Under the pieces are notes generated by a model. It saw nothing but the letters and a program-made list of their open reading frames with translations. It was not told the origin of the DNA and did no database searches. Positions 10,160-21,320 of a stretch of 64,000 nt of DNA are shown here, piece after piece; position 1 is the stretch's first letter; each line of letters starts with the position of its first letter. The translations under genes and the position numbers were made by a program. Source of the DNA: Gnetum montanum (lineage: Eukaryota > Streptophyta > Gnetopsida > Gnetales > Gnetaceae); assembly GCA_015680685.1 (NCBI GenBank), contig MNCI01020127.1, forward strand, positions 642,511 through 706,510. Reading direction: 5' to 3'.

Positions 10160-11980
10160 GTCTAAGACTCTAAGGGTATGCACTCATGGTAAAGCTGTAA
10201 CGGTGTAATAGTACTGTTCCTCGAAAACACTGTTCAGTATTACTTGAGAGTTTCAATAGCAGAAATGTGAGAGGGGTGGCTTCAAGGAAAATACACTTTA
10301 TCGCTCAACACACCTATTTCACAGCATAGAGTACATAACCCATAACCCATTACCTAATAGCAAGAGGTGCTAGAGTTATCATAAATATTAATTATGCAAC
10401 CAAACAAATAAAGTGGGTAGTGGCCTAAGCATCGAAACCAAAGCTCCTTCACAAGCCTGTATCCCTATGAGGTTCACAAGGAATCAAGTCCCATGTAGTT
10501 CTAAAGTGATGGTTAAAATATCATAGAACCCAAAGGATCTCCATGGTCCTCTAACCTTATTCCAAAGGAAAATAGCCTTCGATCCACTAACATGGCATGT
10601 TTTTCTATGAAAGCAAATAAGCATTAAGGCCCTACTATTGAGCCACAATGAATGTACATGGTTGCTTGAGCAAATGAGCTAATTTCTAGAATTTAAAAAG
10701 TGAAGTAGGGCACTAAAAAAGAAAAATCACTTTGGCATAACCCATCTTTCCACAATTATAGAAGTACAAAATGATACATAATGTTTAATGAATAACAAAT
10801 TTTTGGGTAATAAAGAAAGCTTGGGTGCAAATGCATGGAAGAGCATAAAAATTTACTTATTATGTATTTAATCCAACATTGCCAACACATGTATATTTGA
10901 TGGCTGTCATCTATCATGCTTATGTGTTGGGACACTATAACACATATTTAAATAATGTAAAAAATAAGTTTGATCATAGTTAAGATGAGTAGAATAATGG
11001 TATGGACTTGAAATTATAAAATAGAGGTTGCAAGTTGAAGTATTTTGGTTTTTCAAATTTTGCTTTTTGTAGAAAGAGTTAGAATTCTTTCCATGCTTTT
11101 TTCCATACAACATACATATTCAATACCATGGGCATGAGCATACATGTGTTGGTAGTAGCAATAAATATGTACTTAGGAAGTGTGTATGCTCTTCCAAAAT
11201 GCATTGGCTAGAGTCAACAAAGTCTTGAAACTCTACTAAGATAATATGAATGGATGAAAAAGAGCTACCTATCATCTTAAACCATTTGCAAAAATAATTC
11301 TTAGCACAACTATGAGATGATAAAGCCTAGATTAATGCTTAACCTAGTTTCAAATTACTAAAGAATATTTGGTATACTTGGTTTGGTTGAGTAATGTTTT
11401 GTCAACAAAGCACTCATGTTTGAAATTCAAAACTAATACACCACACATGCAATGACTTGACTACTCATTTTTGGTGCAATTGTAACATGTTTTAAATTGT
11501 ACATCAATTTATAAAAAAAAAATTTGGAGAGAGGGTACTTTTCACAAAAGGTAGAATAATAGTCAACATGGTAGAGATAATTAAAGTGCTACTTAGGGTT
11601 TATGTTCTAATAAATTGGTAAAGATATAAGAAATAGAATTGAGGCAAGATGGTCAAAATGCAGATACACTAGTAGTGTTGTATGCAATAAAATCCCAATA
11701 AAGCTAAACAAAAAACTTTATGGGATAATCATTAGGTCTACTAGCTTATATGGTGCTAAACATTAAATACTACCTCCATCTAGTGCTTTTAATAGGAACC
11801 ACCACATGGAGTGATGGCAAAGTTCCTAATGGTTCTAGGTAGGTTGTTAGAGGGTATCTTAGGATGGTTCTTTACATTTTGAATTGTCTTTGGCTACTTA
11901 TTCTCTACTTTATTTGGAAGCTTTAGTATGTAGTTATTTTTTGGTAGTAAGAGCATAACTATGACAGCTCTTTAGGAGTA
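10160..11980. other. AT-rich stretch, nothing recognised
   Basis: Stops are frequent in every frame, and there is no LTR end, polypurine tract or RNA gene that I can see. The 68-codon minus open stretch at 10907-11113 is low-complexity chance sequence. Confidence 0.5.
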
Positions 11981-12846
11981 TGATAAATCAAAATTTGGCA
12001 GACTACAATATTGAATATACGATATTTTAGCTTTAGCTACATTATCGTATATGTGATATCACAAGATGTGTGCTAGCCTATAAATATTGCACTTAGGTGC
12101 ATAGATTTGAATAAATTTTCATTCCATAGTAGTGTCACTCTTGCAAGTTGTTTTTGTGAGTTAGTATTTAGCAATTAAAAGTGTGAATGCCTGCAGTGTA
12201 GTGTGACATAGTGTATGGAGTCTTTATTTGAGAATCTTGTACTTGGGCACAAGTGTGACCTTCAATAAAGATCGAGCTATTTCATACTATTGCAACATTA
12301 TCCTAGTTTATTGTTTTAGTTAGAATAATGTTTATTATTTTTTTAGTTAATGTTTACTTTTCCATGCACTTTACCATTACTGTTGTTAGCAGAATGAGCA
12401 TGAATGATCTCAAGCACTTAAGTGTAATTGCTTGATAACCCAATAGTGCTATCACTTGGTTTGCCTAGTAGCAATATACTTGGTAACCCTAGTAGTAGTT
12501 CAACTGAAGCCCAAGGTGTGTACGGAAGGTCAGGACCAAATACTCATCATCTTAGGATAGAATAGATTTGTTTACTATTTTAGTTAGACTTAGACTTGGA
12601 AACTCTTTTTACTTCACCATGTTCACTAGGAGTAACAATGGCCCTACAACATCAGTTATCATACACCTCATTGTGAGCTAAACCATACATGTAGACTTCA
12701 TTAGCTCCATGTGGGAAAACAATAGTCATCGACTTAAACCAATTATTAGCATAATCACATTGCCTCATCCATGGATTATGATCTGGTCATGCATGAAATA
12801 CTTGTGAATTGTATGGTTGGGTGTTGGATTGCTCCACTACTCATCA
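11981..12846 (+). repeat. 5' LTR of element B
   Basis: TGATAAATC to CTCATCA, 866 bp. U3 carries decayed GATATC-type words (12000-12060) before a TATA box (cctataaatattg) at about 12080. Further on are three diverged copies of a cttggtaacccTagtag-like motif (12430-12510). Confidence 0.9.
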
Positions 12847-12847
12847 T

Positions 12848-12865
12848 TGGCGTCATTGCCGAGGA
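12848..12865 (+). other. Primer-binding site of B (tRNA-Asp type)
   Basis: TGGCGTCATTGCCGAGGA starts one base after the LTR and matches the complement of the plant tRNA-Asp 3' end at 15 of 18 positions. Use of tRNA-Asp is typical of Athila elements. The identical 18-mer occurs at 49559 in element H. Confidence 0.8.
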
Positions 12866-13159
12866 CTAGTCAATGTATACTAAGTAATTAATTTTACAAA
12901 GTTCATTGTATCAAGAACTCAAAGTTAAAATCCATAATTCTCTAATAACTCTAAAAATAAGGATACTTAAACAAATTTCTTAAACCACAACATGGCTTCA
13001 AATAAGGATACATCATCACCTATCAAAGAAACAAGAAGGGGCAATGACAAGATCAATAATGAAGAAGAATGAGGGATGCCGATGTAAACAAGAATTACAT
13101 ATGCTTACACTGATCCTTATCATCTAGATTTTACTTTCATCTTCCATTAGGATAGACAA

Positions 13160-13561
13160 ATGAGGTGGAGAGACATGCAAGGCAACATAGTCCTTCCTCC
13201 ACAACAAGTAGCACTTAGCTTGCTCCAAACTACCTTAAGGGAAATAAATTTGGACCAAATGCAAGAAGGGTACCATGTGACTCATTACATGACAAGATCG
13301 TATGAACCCATAAAGAAGCAGATGAGGAAATATTTCGCTATGGAAATCAAACATGTATACAACAAAGGGAAACAGGTCAACACTTCTATTTTCTTAGAAG
13401 AACTTGATGTTGATGAATTCATCATAGAACAACTCCACCAGAATCATGAAGTGCCTTCAAAAACACCTATCATTAGACTTGAAAAACTTGTTAAAGTTCA
13501 ATTGCATTCCATCCTAGTAGAGACATCTAAGAGGGGGGCTGCTAACTCAAAGAATAAGTAG
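13160..13561 (+). CDS. Leader ORF of element B, unknown function
   Basis: A 133-codon open stretch upstream of the gag capsid region. It is hydrophilic, with mixed charge and predicted helices, and shows no zinc knuckle, membrane segment or other motif that I know. Elements E and H, which share this lineage's gag, begin gag with a different N-terminus (MALLQD / MPLLQD) and have no counterpart. It may be an element-specific N-terminal extension of gag or a separate small protein. A short ATG-initiated stretch from 12992 ends at a TGA before it. It is one of the longest open stretches in B. Confidence 0.4.
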   Translation: MRWRDMQGNIVLPPQQVALSLLQTTLREINLDQMQEGYHVTHYMTRSYEPIKKQMRKYFAMEIKHVYNKGKQVNTSIFLEELDVDEFIIEQLHQNHEVPSKTPIIRLEKLVKVQLHSILVETSKRGAANSKNK

Positions 13562-13671
13562 GACACAAGGCCAAGATTTCTGCAAGCTCCTATAGAGAAG
13601 AATACTAGAGTCATGAAAGGAGGGCAAGCTAGCATTGTTCTTTTACTGCCTCATCCAAATCCTCACGATCA

Positions 13672-15210
13672 TTGATGGACTCTAATAGGAGGAGACAAAG
13701 GCACAAAGACTATGATAAGGAGAAGAGAAGGACTCGTGACCATCATTCAAGATACTCTAATTTAGAAGATGTAGGATATGAGCAAAGAAGACAAAGGGAT
13801 CAGAGAGAGGATTTTGAAAGGGATGAGCACAGAAGGACACACCGCTACAATAGAGCACACAAACCCAATTATGATGATGAAGTCCTGATGGCAAATCGTA
13901 GCATGATAAACATCTAAGAAGCTGTATACATACCAACTAAGCATGTGAGGGATGACCATATCAAATGGCTCGATATGAATAATATGCCACGATTTGAGGG
14001 TGGTCATAATGCTAAGTCACAACACCACCTCCAAGCTTTCCATAATGCTTGCATCCTACAAAACATTGAAAATGGCTAGTAGAAGTTGAAGTTATTCCCA
14101 AGAATACTTGTGAAAGAGGCAGAGAGCTGGTATTAATCACTTGAACCTAAATTAATTAGAAGATGAATTACCATGCTAGAGATCTTCAATGACAAGTATC
14201 AAACCTATAGATGGGTGTCCAACTTAAGAAAACAAATTCAAGGATGGAAACAAGGGACTCATGAAATCCTTGATGCGATAATGGAAAGATACTATTCACT
14301 ACTGCATAGATGCCTAGGCCATGGATTCTTACAATAAGAACAACTTAGGCACATTGTAGATGGGTTACGAAATAAGACTAGAGAAACCTTTGGGATTTAT
14401 GCCCAAGGCCAATTATCTGAAATGACTACCCATTTAATCTTGAGATTAATTGATCAAGTGGCCAAGGAGGAAGGTGAATTATGAAAGAGAGAATCAATTG
14501 AAGAGTACAATAGAGACTCATCTATCAGGAAAAGGGATGCATGAGTTTGTTGTACATAAGAGGAAGAGACCTTAGATCAGGCAATTTAGAAGAAAACTCT
14601 ACAAATCCAAAAATCTATCACTGATGTAGTAGCACATGTAGAAAAAATGTGGGACTCAATCAATGAGATATGTACAATAGCCTTAAAGATTATGGAGGAG
14701 AGAGTAGAGTAAGCCTTTGGAAAAGGCAAAGACAAGAAAAAGAAGAAAGATTTTGGATGAAAGGACAAGGTGGCTTTAGTGGCTGAGTGCTTAGACACAA
14801 GCTTCACTAATGAGGAAGGATGTGCCATGTGTCAATACAAACATATGTTTCCTAAAAAGTTATCTTATCCTCAAGGTAACTACAAGCAAAACTTCCAACC
14901 CACGTACTATCCTAGCAAAGCTTTACCACGCCACAAGAACAATATTATTAGTAGTGGCAACAACCCCAATCATGGGCCATGCCACTAGCTCACCAATAAT
15001 ATCCATATAGGCATTCACGTCCATATGGATATTTTGTATAACATCAAATCTCTCTTGGTAATGCTATTGTCCAAACTTCATAATACTAACCCATAGGGTA
15101 CCATAGACCAACACTACCAAGAATAGATCCAAATTCATACATGCATTCATTAGTAGCTAGTTCAAATTAATACTTGAATTCTCTACTACCAATGCCACCT
15201 CCTATCATGC
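13672..15210 (+). pseudogene. gag: gag polyprotein relic of element B
   Basis: It begins with a very basic and acidic region rich in Arg, Asp and Glu (13672-13917). A capsid-like retrotransposon gag domain follows (13930-14490), with the core pattern EIFNDKYQTYRWVSNLRKQI, then GWKQ, ERYYSLL, GLRNKTRETFG. The C-terminal part (14760-15210) is rich in Pro, Tyr and Asn. The frame is broken by many TAG/TAA codons. The capsid core closely matches that of elements E (47.0-47.7 kb) and H (50.2-50.8 kb). Gag would form the cytoplasmic particle that packages element RNA. Confidence 0.75.
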
Positions 15211-15529
15211 AAGGGAAACTACCATCACAACCACAACAAAAGAACACAACCAAGGTGGTTAGTTTGCAAGAGGAGGCGATTGCATGTAAATAACAACCTA
15301 TGGAACGATCATTCTTTTGAACAAGCCCTGAAAAGATTCAATAGATGGAAAATACATCTACTTTCACCCCACCTACATCAAATCCTCCTTAACACAACAA
15401 GCTTCTATCTTCATCAAATCCAAATCTCACAACTATCACGCTTACTCAGATGATCACTCATTGGATAAAGATAGGGGCTCTTCCATAGAAGTGAACTAAT
15501 CTAGGAAGTCCATTAGTTTATCTCTAGAT

Positions 15530-15990
15530 AGCAAGGCAGAATCCATGCAAAGCTCTTCTTGATTCCAAGTCAAGAGTGAACTTAATCTCACATAACATGT
15601 ATCAGGCTTGGAATCTACCACTACTAAATAAGAGTAACATCCCGTTAGAGCTTGTAGACTAGTCAATCACAGTTCTACTAGGACAAGTGGATGATGTGAT
15701 TACAACCATTAGTAGCTAGTCTTACCCTATGGATTCTCTAGTCATTCATGTGGGGAAATATAAGGGAGAATTTCAAATTATTATGGGGAGAGCTTGGCTT
15801 AGCACTATTAACGCTAAGCTTGGAATTCATGATTTTTCCTTAGAGATTTCCAAGGAAGATGAAGCCAACATCATACAAAGACAAAGAGTTTCATGTATCA
15901 CATACAACAATAATGGGTGCGATTGCATGCAAAGAATATGGGCTATTAGACGAGATGATATCAAAGTATGTAAAAAATATGTAGAAGAAA
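15530..15990 (+). pseudogene. Aspartic protease relic of element B
   Basis: The retropepsin active site is recognisable but damaged: the LLDSGS triad seen in element C reads LLDSKS here (about 15557). The segment after it (NLISHNMYQAWNLP, then IIMGRAWLSTINAKLG) aligns with the protease of element C. A 90-codon stretch (15729-16001) is open. The duplicated unit described below begins inside its end. Confidence 0.7.
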
Positions 15991-16149
15991 TATGTGAGTA
16001 GAAATGTCTATACGTGGTAGCCACATAGTAGAAAGGAACCTAGTGGTTGATCACAAATGAAGAGATTGAATCAAATAAATACGTGGAACCAGAAAAACAA
16101 ATTGTTAGTGTCTGCATTGAAGAGACTAATAAGTTAGAGCAATTAAAGG

Positions 16150-17730
16150 AAAGGAACTTCCACCCATAAACAAATCAGGTAGAAGAGACAAACTAGGGAT
16201 GTTTGGAGATTCTAGACACTATGGAACTAGAACCGTTGGAACTAAAGGCCCTACTGAAAGCATTGGAATATGCATTTTTAAACAATAAGAAGCTAGTAAT
16301 AATCAATGCCACTTTGAAAGAAGAACAGAAAAGGAATTTTCTGGAAGTGATTAATAGATGGCCTACAACCTTTGTGTGGTCTTATGATGAGATCATAGGA
16401 ATTGATCCACGAATTTATCAATATCAGATATACATTGATCCTACAGTCAAGCCACAACATTAAACCCAATAAAGGCTTAATCCAAAATTAAAAGAAGTAA
16501 TCAAGTAAGAGTTGGAGAAATTGCTAAAGGTAGGATTCATCTATCCTAATGCAGATAGTAAATGGGTTAGACCCTTAGTGATTGTTCTAAAGAAAGGGGG
16601 TAAATAGTGAGTCTACATTAACTTCCAAATGTTGAACACTACTACATTCAAGGATCACTTCCCTTTGCCATGTGTTGATCAGGTCTTGGACACCATTGAA
16701 GGACATGAGTACTACAGTATTTTGGACAAATATAGTGGATACAATCAGATCTGCATTACACTTGAGGACCAGGAGAAAATAGCATTCATGAGTCCATGGG
16801 GAGCATTTTCCTACAAGAAAATGCCATTTGGTCTTTCTAATGCACCTGCCATGTTCCATAGGCTTGTGCTTAGCATTTTATAGAAATAAATTGGAAATGA
16901 CATAGAAGTATTTATGGATGATTTTTCAATGTATGGGTTCAATTTCAAGCAAGCACTGGACTGGTTGGGGTAGGTACTGAAGAGATGTGTTAAAACTAAT
17001 CTTAAGCTCGACTAGAAGAAAATCCATCTCATAGTCGAAGAAGGCATAGTGTTGGAACATAAAATCTCCTAGAAAGGTATAGACGTAGATCCTGAAAATA
17101 TTAGAGTCATATAGAATATCACTCAAATGCCATAGATAGTAAAAGATGTGAGATCATTCTTAGGCCACATGGGATATTATAGAAGATTCATAGAAAACTT
17201 CTCAAAGATAGAAAAATGACTTGTAGAACTTACAAAGAAAGATGCACCCTTCAAGTGGATAGAGTCATGTGAAAAGGCATTCAAAGCTCTAAAGTAGAAA
17301 TTAGTAGAGACACCAATCCTTTAAGCTCCATATTGGTCCAGACCTTTTCACATCATGACTGATGCTTTTAACTTTATGCTTGGTTCAATACTCACATAAT
17401 TGGATGATCAAAAGAAACCTTACTACATACATTGTGCCAATAGCAGCATTACTAGAGCATAATTAAATTACACCCAATATAAAAGGAGCTAATGGCTATG
17501 GTGTATGCACTTGAAAAATTTAGAAATTATGTGCTCAAGTATTAGATTTATGTCCACACCAATCATAGTACCATCTGATTTCTTATGAACAAACTAGCGG
17601 TCAATCCTAGAGTGATAAGATGGCTCATTATCTTACAAGAATTTGACATCATGATGATCAACAAAAAGGGAATAGAAAATGTGATAGCTGTTCATCTATC
17701 AAGGCTAAGATGGGATCCCAAAAATTGAGC
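16150..17730 (+). pseudogene. pol: Reverse transcriptase/RNase H relic of B, first copy
   Basis: The order is as in Athila: the region before RT (KALEYAFL...), GFIYPNADSKWVRPLVIV, DHFPLPCVDQ, YSGYNQI, MPFGLSNAPA (about 16820-16850), the active-site box FMDDFS (about 16914-16931), the connection (RSFLGHMGYYRRFIENFS) and the start of RNase H (FHIMTDAFNFMLGS). From 15729 to about 17470 the frame stays the same apart from about 20 in-frame stops, mostly TAG or TAA at glutamine positions. A TAG-TGA pair at about 16605 replaces the Trp-Arg expected before VYINF. A one-base deletion near 17475 breaks the RNase H frame relative to the second copy. Confidence 0.85.
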
Positions 17731-17879
17731 AGAACTTTAATTAGACCAATTTTCCAATGAAGATGTATTTACTAAAATAGTAAAGGTTGTGAATTCAACA
17801 AAGAAGCCATGGACCATAGAATATCTAACTTATCTATCAACATAAGAGCTTCTTGTTGAATGGAGTAGAAAAAAAAATG

Positions 17880-18105
17880 AGTAATTCCTTCACAAAGTAA
17901 AAACATATATGGAAATTAATGGCAATTTGTATAAGATTTGTGTAGATGGGTTCATCAAATGGTGTGTGCCAGAGTGTGATCAATAGAGAGTGTTACAGGA
18001 TGTCCATGGAGGCCCATGTGGTGGCCACTATGTAGGGTGCAAAATGACACTCAAGTTGATGATGGCAAGCTAGTTTTGACCTACCTTGTTCATAGATGCC
18101 CATAC
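17880..18105 (+). pseudogene. Integrase zinc-binding domain relic, first copy
   Basis: A segment equivalent to LYKI...DGFIKWCVPE...VLQDVHGGPCGGHYVG matches the HHCC zinc domain at the start of gypsy integrases (GPCGGH core). It is cut at 18105 by the tandem-duplication junction. Unit 2 carries the same domain at 20145-20335 but has lost the GPCGGH core through small indels. Confidence 0.7.
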
Positions 18106-18379
18106 AACAATACAAAGACAAAGAGTTTCATGTATCACATACAACAATAATGGGTGCAATTGCATGCAAAGAACATGGGCTATTAGACGAGATGATATCA
18201 AAGTATGCAACAAATATGTAGAAGAAATATGTGTGTAGAAATGTCTATATGTGGCAGCCACATAGTAGAAAGGCACCTAGTGGTTGATCACAAATGAAGA
18301 GATTAAATCAAATAAATACATGGAACCAGAAGAAAAAATTGTTAGTGTCTACATTGAAGAGACTAATAAGTTAGAGAAA

Positions 18380-20340
18380 TTAAAGGAAAGGCACTTCCAC
18401 CCATGAACAAATTAGGTAGAAGAGACAAACTAGGGATGTTTGGAGATTCTAGACACTATGGAACTAGAACCGTTGGAACTGAAGGCCCTACTGACGACAT
18501 TGGAATATGCATGTTTAAACAATAAGAAGCTAGTAATAATCAATGCCACTTTGAAAGAAGAATAGAAAAGGAATTTTCTGGAAGTGATTAATAGATGGCC
18601 TACAACCTTTGTATGGTCTTATGATGAGATCATGGGAATTGATCCATGAATTTGTCAATATCAGATATACACTGATCTTATAGTCAAGCCACAACATTAA
18701 CCCCAATGAAGGCTTAATCAAAAATTAAAAGAAGTAATCAAGTAAGAGTTGGAGAAATTGCTAAAGGTAGGATTCATCTATCCTAATGCAGATAGTAAAT
18801 GGGTTAGACCCTTAGTGATTGTTCTAAAGAAAGGGGGCAAATAGTGAGTCTACATTAACTTCCAAATGTTGAACACTACTACATTCAAGGATCACTTCCC
18901 TCTGCCATGTGTTGATCAGGTCTTGGACACCATTGAAGGACATGAGTACTACAGTTTTTTGGATAGATATAGTGGATACAATCAGATCTGCATTACACTT
19001 GAGGACCAAGAGAAAATAGTGTTCATGAGTCCATGGGGAACATTTGCCTACAAGCAAATGCCATTTGGTCTTTGTAATACACCTGCCATGTTCCATAGGC
19101 TTGTTCTTAGCATTTTATAGAAATAAATTGGAAATGACATAGAAGTATTTATGCATGATTTTTCAATGTATGGGTTCGATTCCAAGTAAGCACTGGACTG
19201 GTTGGAGTAGGTACTAAAGAGATGTGTTAAAACTAATCTTAAGCTCGACTAGAAGAAAAGCCATCTCATAGTTGAGGAAGGCATAGTGTTGGAACATAAA
19301 ATCTCCTAGAAAGGTATAGACGTAGATCCTAAAAATATTAGAGTCATATAGAATATCACTCAAAAGCCATAAATAGTAAAAGATGTGAGATCATTCTTAG
19401 GGAACACGGGATATTATAGAAGATTCATAGAAAACTTCTCAAAGATAGAAAAACGACTTGTAGAACTCACAAAGAAGGATGCACCCTTCAAGTGGACAGA
19501 GTCATGTGAAAAGGCATTTAAATCTCTAAAGTAGAAATTAGTAGAGACACCAATCCTTTAAGCTCCATGTTGGTCAAGACCTTTTCACATCATGACTGAT
19601 GCTTTTAACTTTATTCTTGGTTCAATATTCACACAATTGGATGATCAAAAGAGACCTTACTACATACATTGTGCCAATAGCAACATTACTAGAGCATAAT
19701 TAAATTACATCACAATAGAAAAGAAGCTAATGGCTATGGTGTATGCACTTGAAAAATTTAGAAATTTTGCTCAGGTATTAGTTTTATGTCCACACCGATC
19801 ATAGTACCATCCGATTTCTTATGAACAAACTAGTGGTCAATCCTAGAGTGATAAGATGGCTCATTATCTTACAAGAATTTTACATCATGATGATCAACAA
19901 AAAGGAAATAGAAAATGTGATAGCTGATCATCTATCAAGGCTAAGATGGGATCCCAAAAATTGAGCAGAAGTTTAATTAGACCAATTTCCCAATGAAGAT
20001 CTATTTACTAAAATAGTAAAGGTTGTGAATTCAACAAAGAAGCCATGGACCATAGAATATCTAACTTATCTATCAACACAAGAGCTTCTTGTTGAATGGA
20101 GTAGAAAACAACATGAGTAATTCCTTCACAGAGTAAAAAGATATATGGAAATTAATGGAAATTTGTATAAGATTTGTGCAGATGGGCTCATCAAATGGTG
20201 TGTGCAAGAGTGTGATCAACAAAGAGTGTTACAGGATGTCATGGAGGCCCATGTGGTGGCCCATGTGCAAAATGACACTCAAGCTGATGATGGCAAGCTA
20301 GTTTTGGCCTACCTTGTTCACAGATGCCCATACTTTTGCA
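18380..20340 (+). pseudogene. pol: Reverse transcriptase/RNase H and integrase zinc domain relic of B, second copy
   Basis: This is the second unit of the tandem duplication. It has the same RT order as the first copy. The active-site box reads FMHDF (about 19151) instead of FMDDF, so this copy has lost a catalytic Asp. It keeps the TAG-TGA pair before VYINF. It keeps the RNase H reading frame that copy one lost (ITIEKKLMAMVYALEKF near 19708) and leads directly into the integrase core that follows. Confidence 0.85.
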
Positions 20341-20394
20341 TGATTTTGTGGATGATGCCAAAGATATGGAGGATTTACAACTAGATACAAAGGA

Positions 20395-21320
20395 CCACAA
20401 CACTAAATATAGTCACTTGAACCTTTTGACATTTGGAAAATTGATTTTATGGGGCCCATAACATCGATGTCAAATGGATAAGGATACATCATTGTGACTA
20501 TGGATTACTATACAAAATGGGTAGAGGTAGCAATAGTAAAAGACTATACAACAAAGACAATTATCAAATTCTTTCAACAATACATGGTGAAGAGATTTGG
20601 AGTACTAAGGATGCTTATATAAAATAATAGAACTCACTTCACTAGTGCTACATTCAAAAAGCTCATGCAACAACTTGGGGTGAACCATAAGCTAACAACA
20701 ACATATCATCTCCAAGCAAATGGTCAAGCTAAAGTTACTAACCGGGAAATTACTAAAATACTTACTAGAATGGTTAGTAGGTTTAGAAAGGACTAGAGCA
20801 CTAAATCGAATGATGCTCTATGCGTCTATAGTACATCATGGAAACTACCTATAGGGTACTCACCATATGAGTTAGTTTATGACAAGTTGCCAATGCTATC
20901 GATCTAAGCAGATCTCCACACTCTAGCTACTACCAATGAACTTGACCTTAACTTGAGCTCAGCCCAACAAGAATTTCTCATGAATCTAAACCTTCTAGAT
21001 GAGAATATGTTGGTAGCACTCATGACTAGTAAAGTCCATAAGCATTACTCCAAACTTAGGCATGACACACAGATAAGACATGTAACTATACAACTAGGTG
21101 ATAAGGTCCTCTACTATAATCATAACCATTTAATCCAAAAATCTAAATTTTAGACACTTTAGGAGGGACCATATATTATTCAAGTCACTTATCCATCTGG
21201 TGCCTTGCATATTTACCGCATATCCTATCCACACAAGCTCATTCTTATCAATATCTAATAAGTCAAACCTTATTATGAATATTCTGAGTCTACCTAATCC
21301 ACCCAACAATCTTCTACCTA
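20395..21320 (+). pseudogene. Integrase core and C-terminal domain relic of B
   Basis: IDFMGP (about 20440) carries the first catalytic Asp. The second Asp site reads NNRTHF where Athila has DNGTHF, and the catalytic Glu site reads GQAKVTNREI instead of GQVEVSNREI, so both later catalytic residues are lost. Downstream are PIGYSPYELVY and the C-terminal GDKVLYYNHNH...EGPYII segment. A 66-codon stretch (20953-21153) is open. The enzyme would insert element cDNA into the host chromosome. Confidence 0.8.

Larger units (their letters stand above)
15872..20335 (+). repeat. 2.23-kb tandem duplication inside pol of B
   Basis: Unit 1 is about 15872-18105 and unit 2 about 18106-20335, with a constant offset of 2237 bp over most of the length (for example RT start codons at 16629 and 18866). 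The junction fuses the integrase zinc-domain end (gatgcccatac) to the protease end (tacaaagacaaag). The units share almost all their in-frame stops and differ by scattered substitutions plus a few indels. Confidence 0.95.

Noticed and set aside
15729-17470. Stop-codon reassignment (TAG/TAA read as Gln) in the retroelements
   Set aside because: Only C-to-T changes of CAA, CAG and CGA (and G-to-A of TGG) make stops, so the pattern follows from transition bias. The helicase gene uses normal codons without internal TAG/TAA, and TGA stops also occur.
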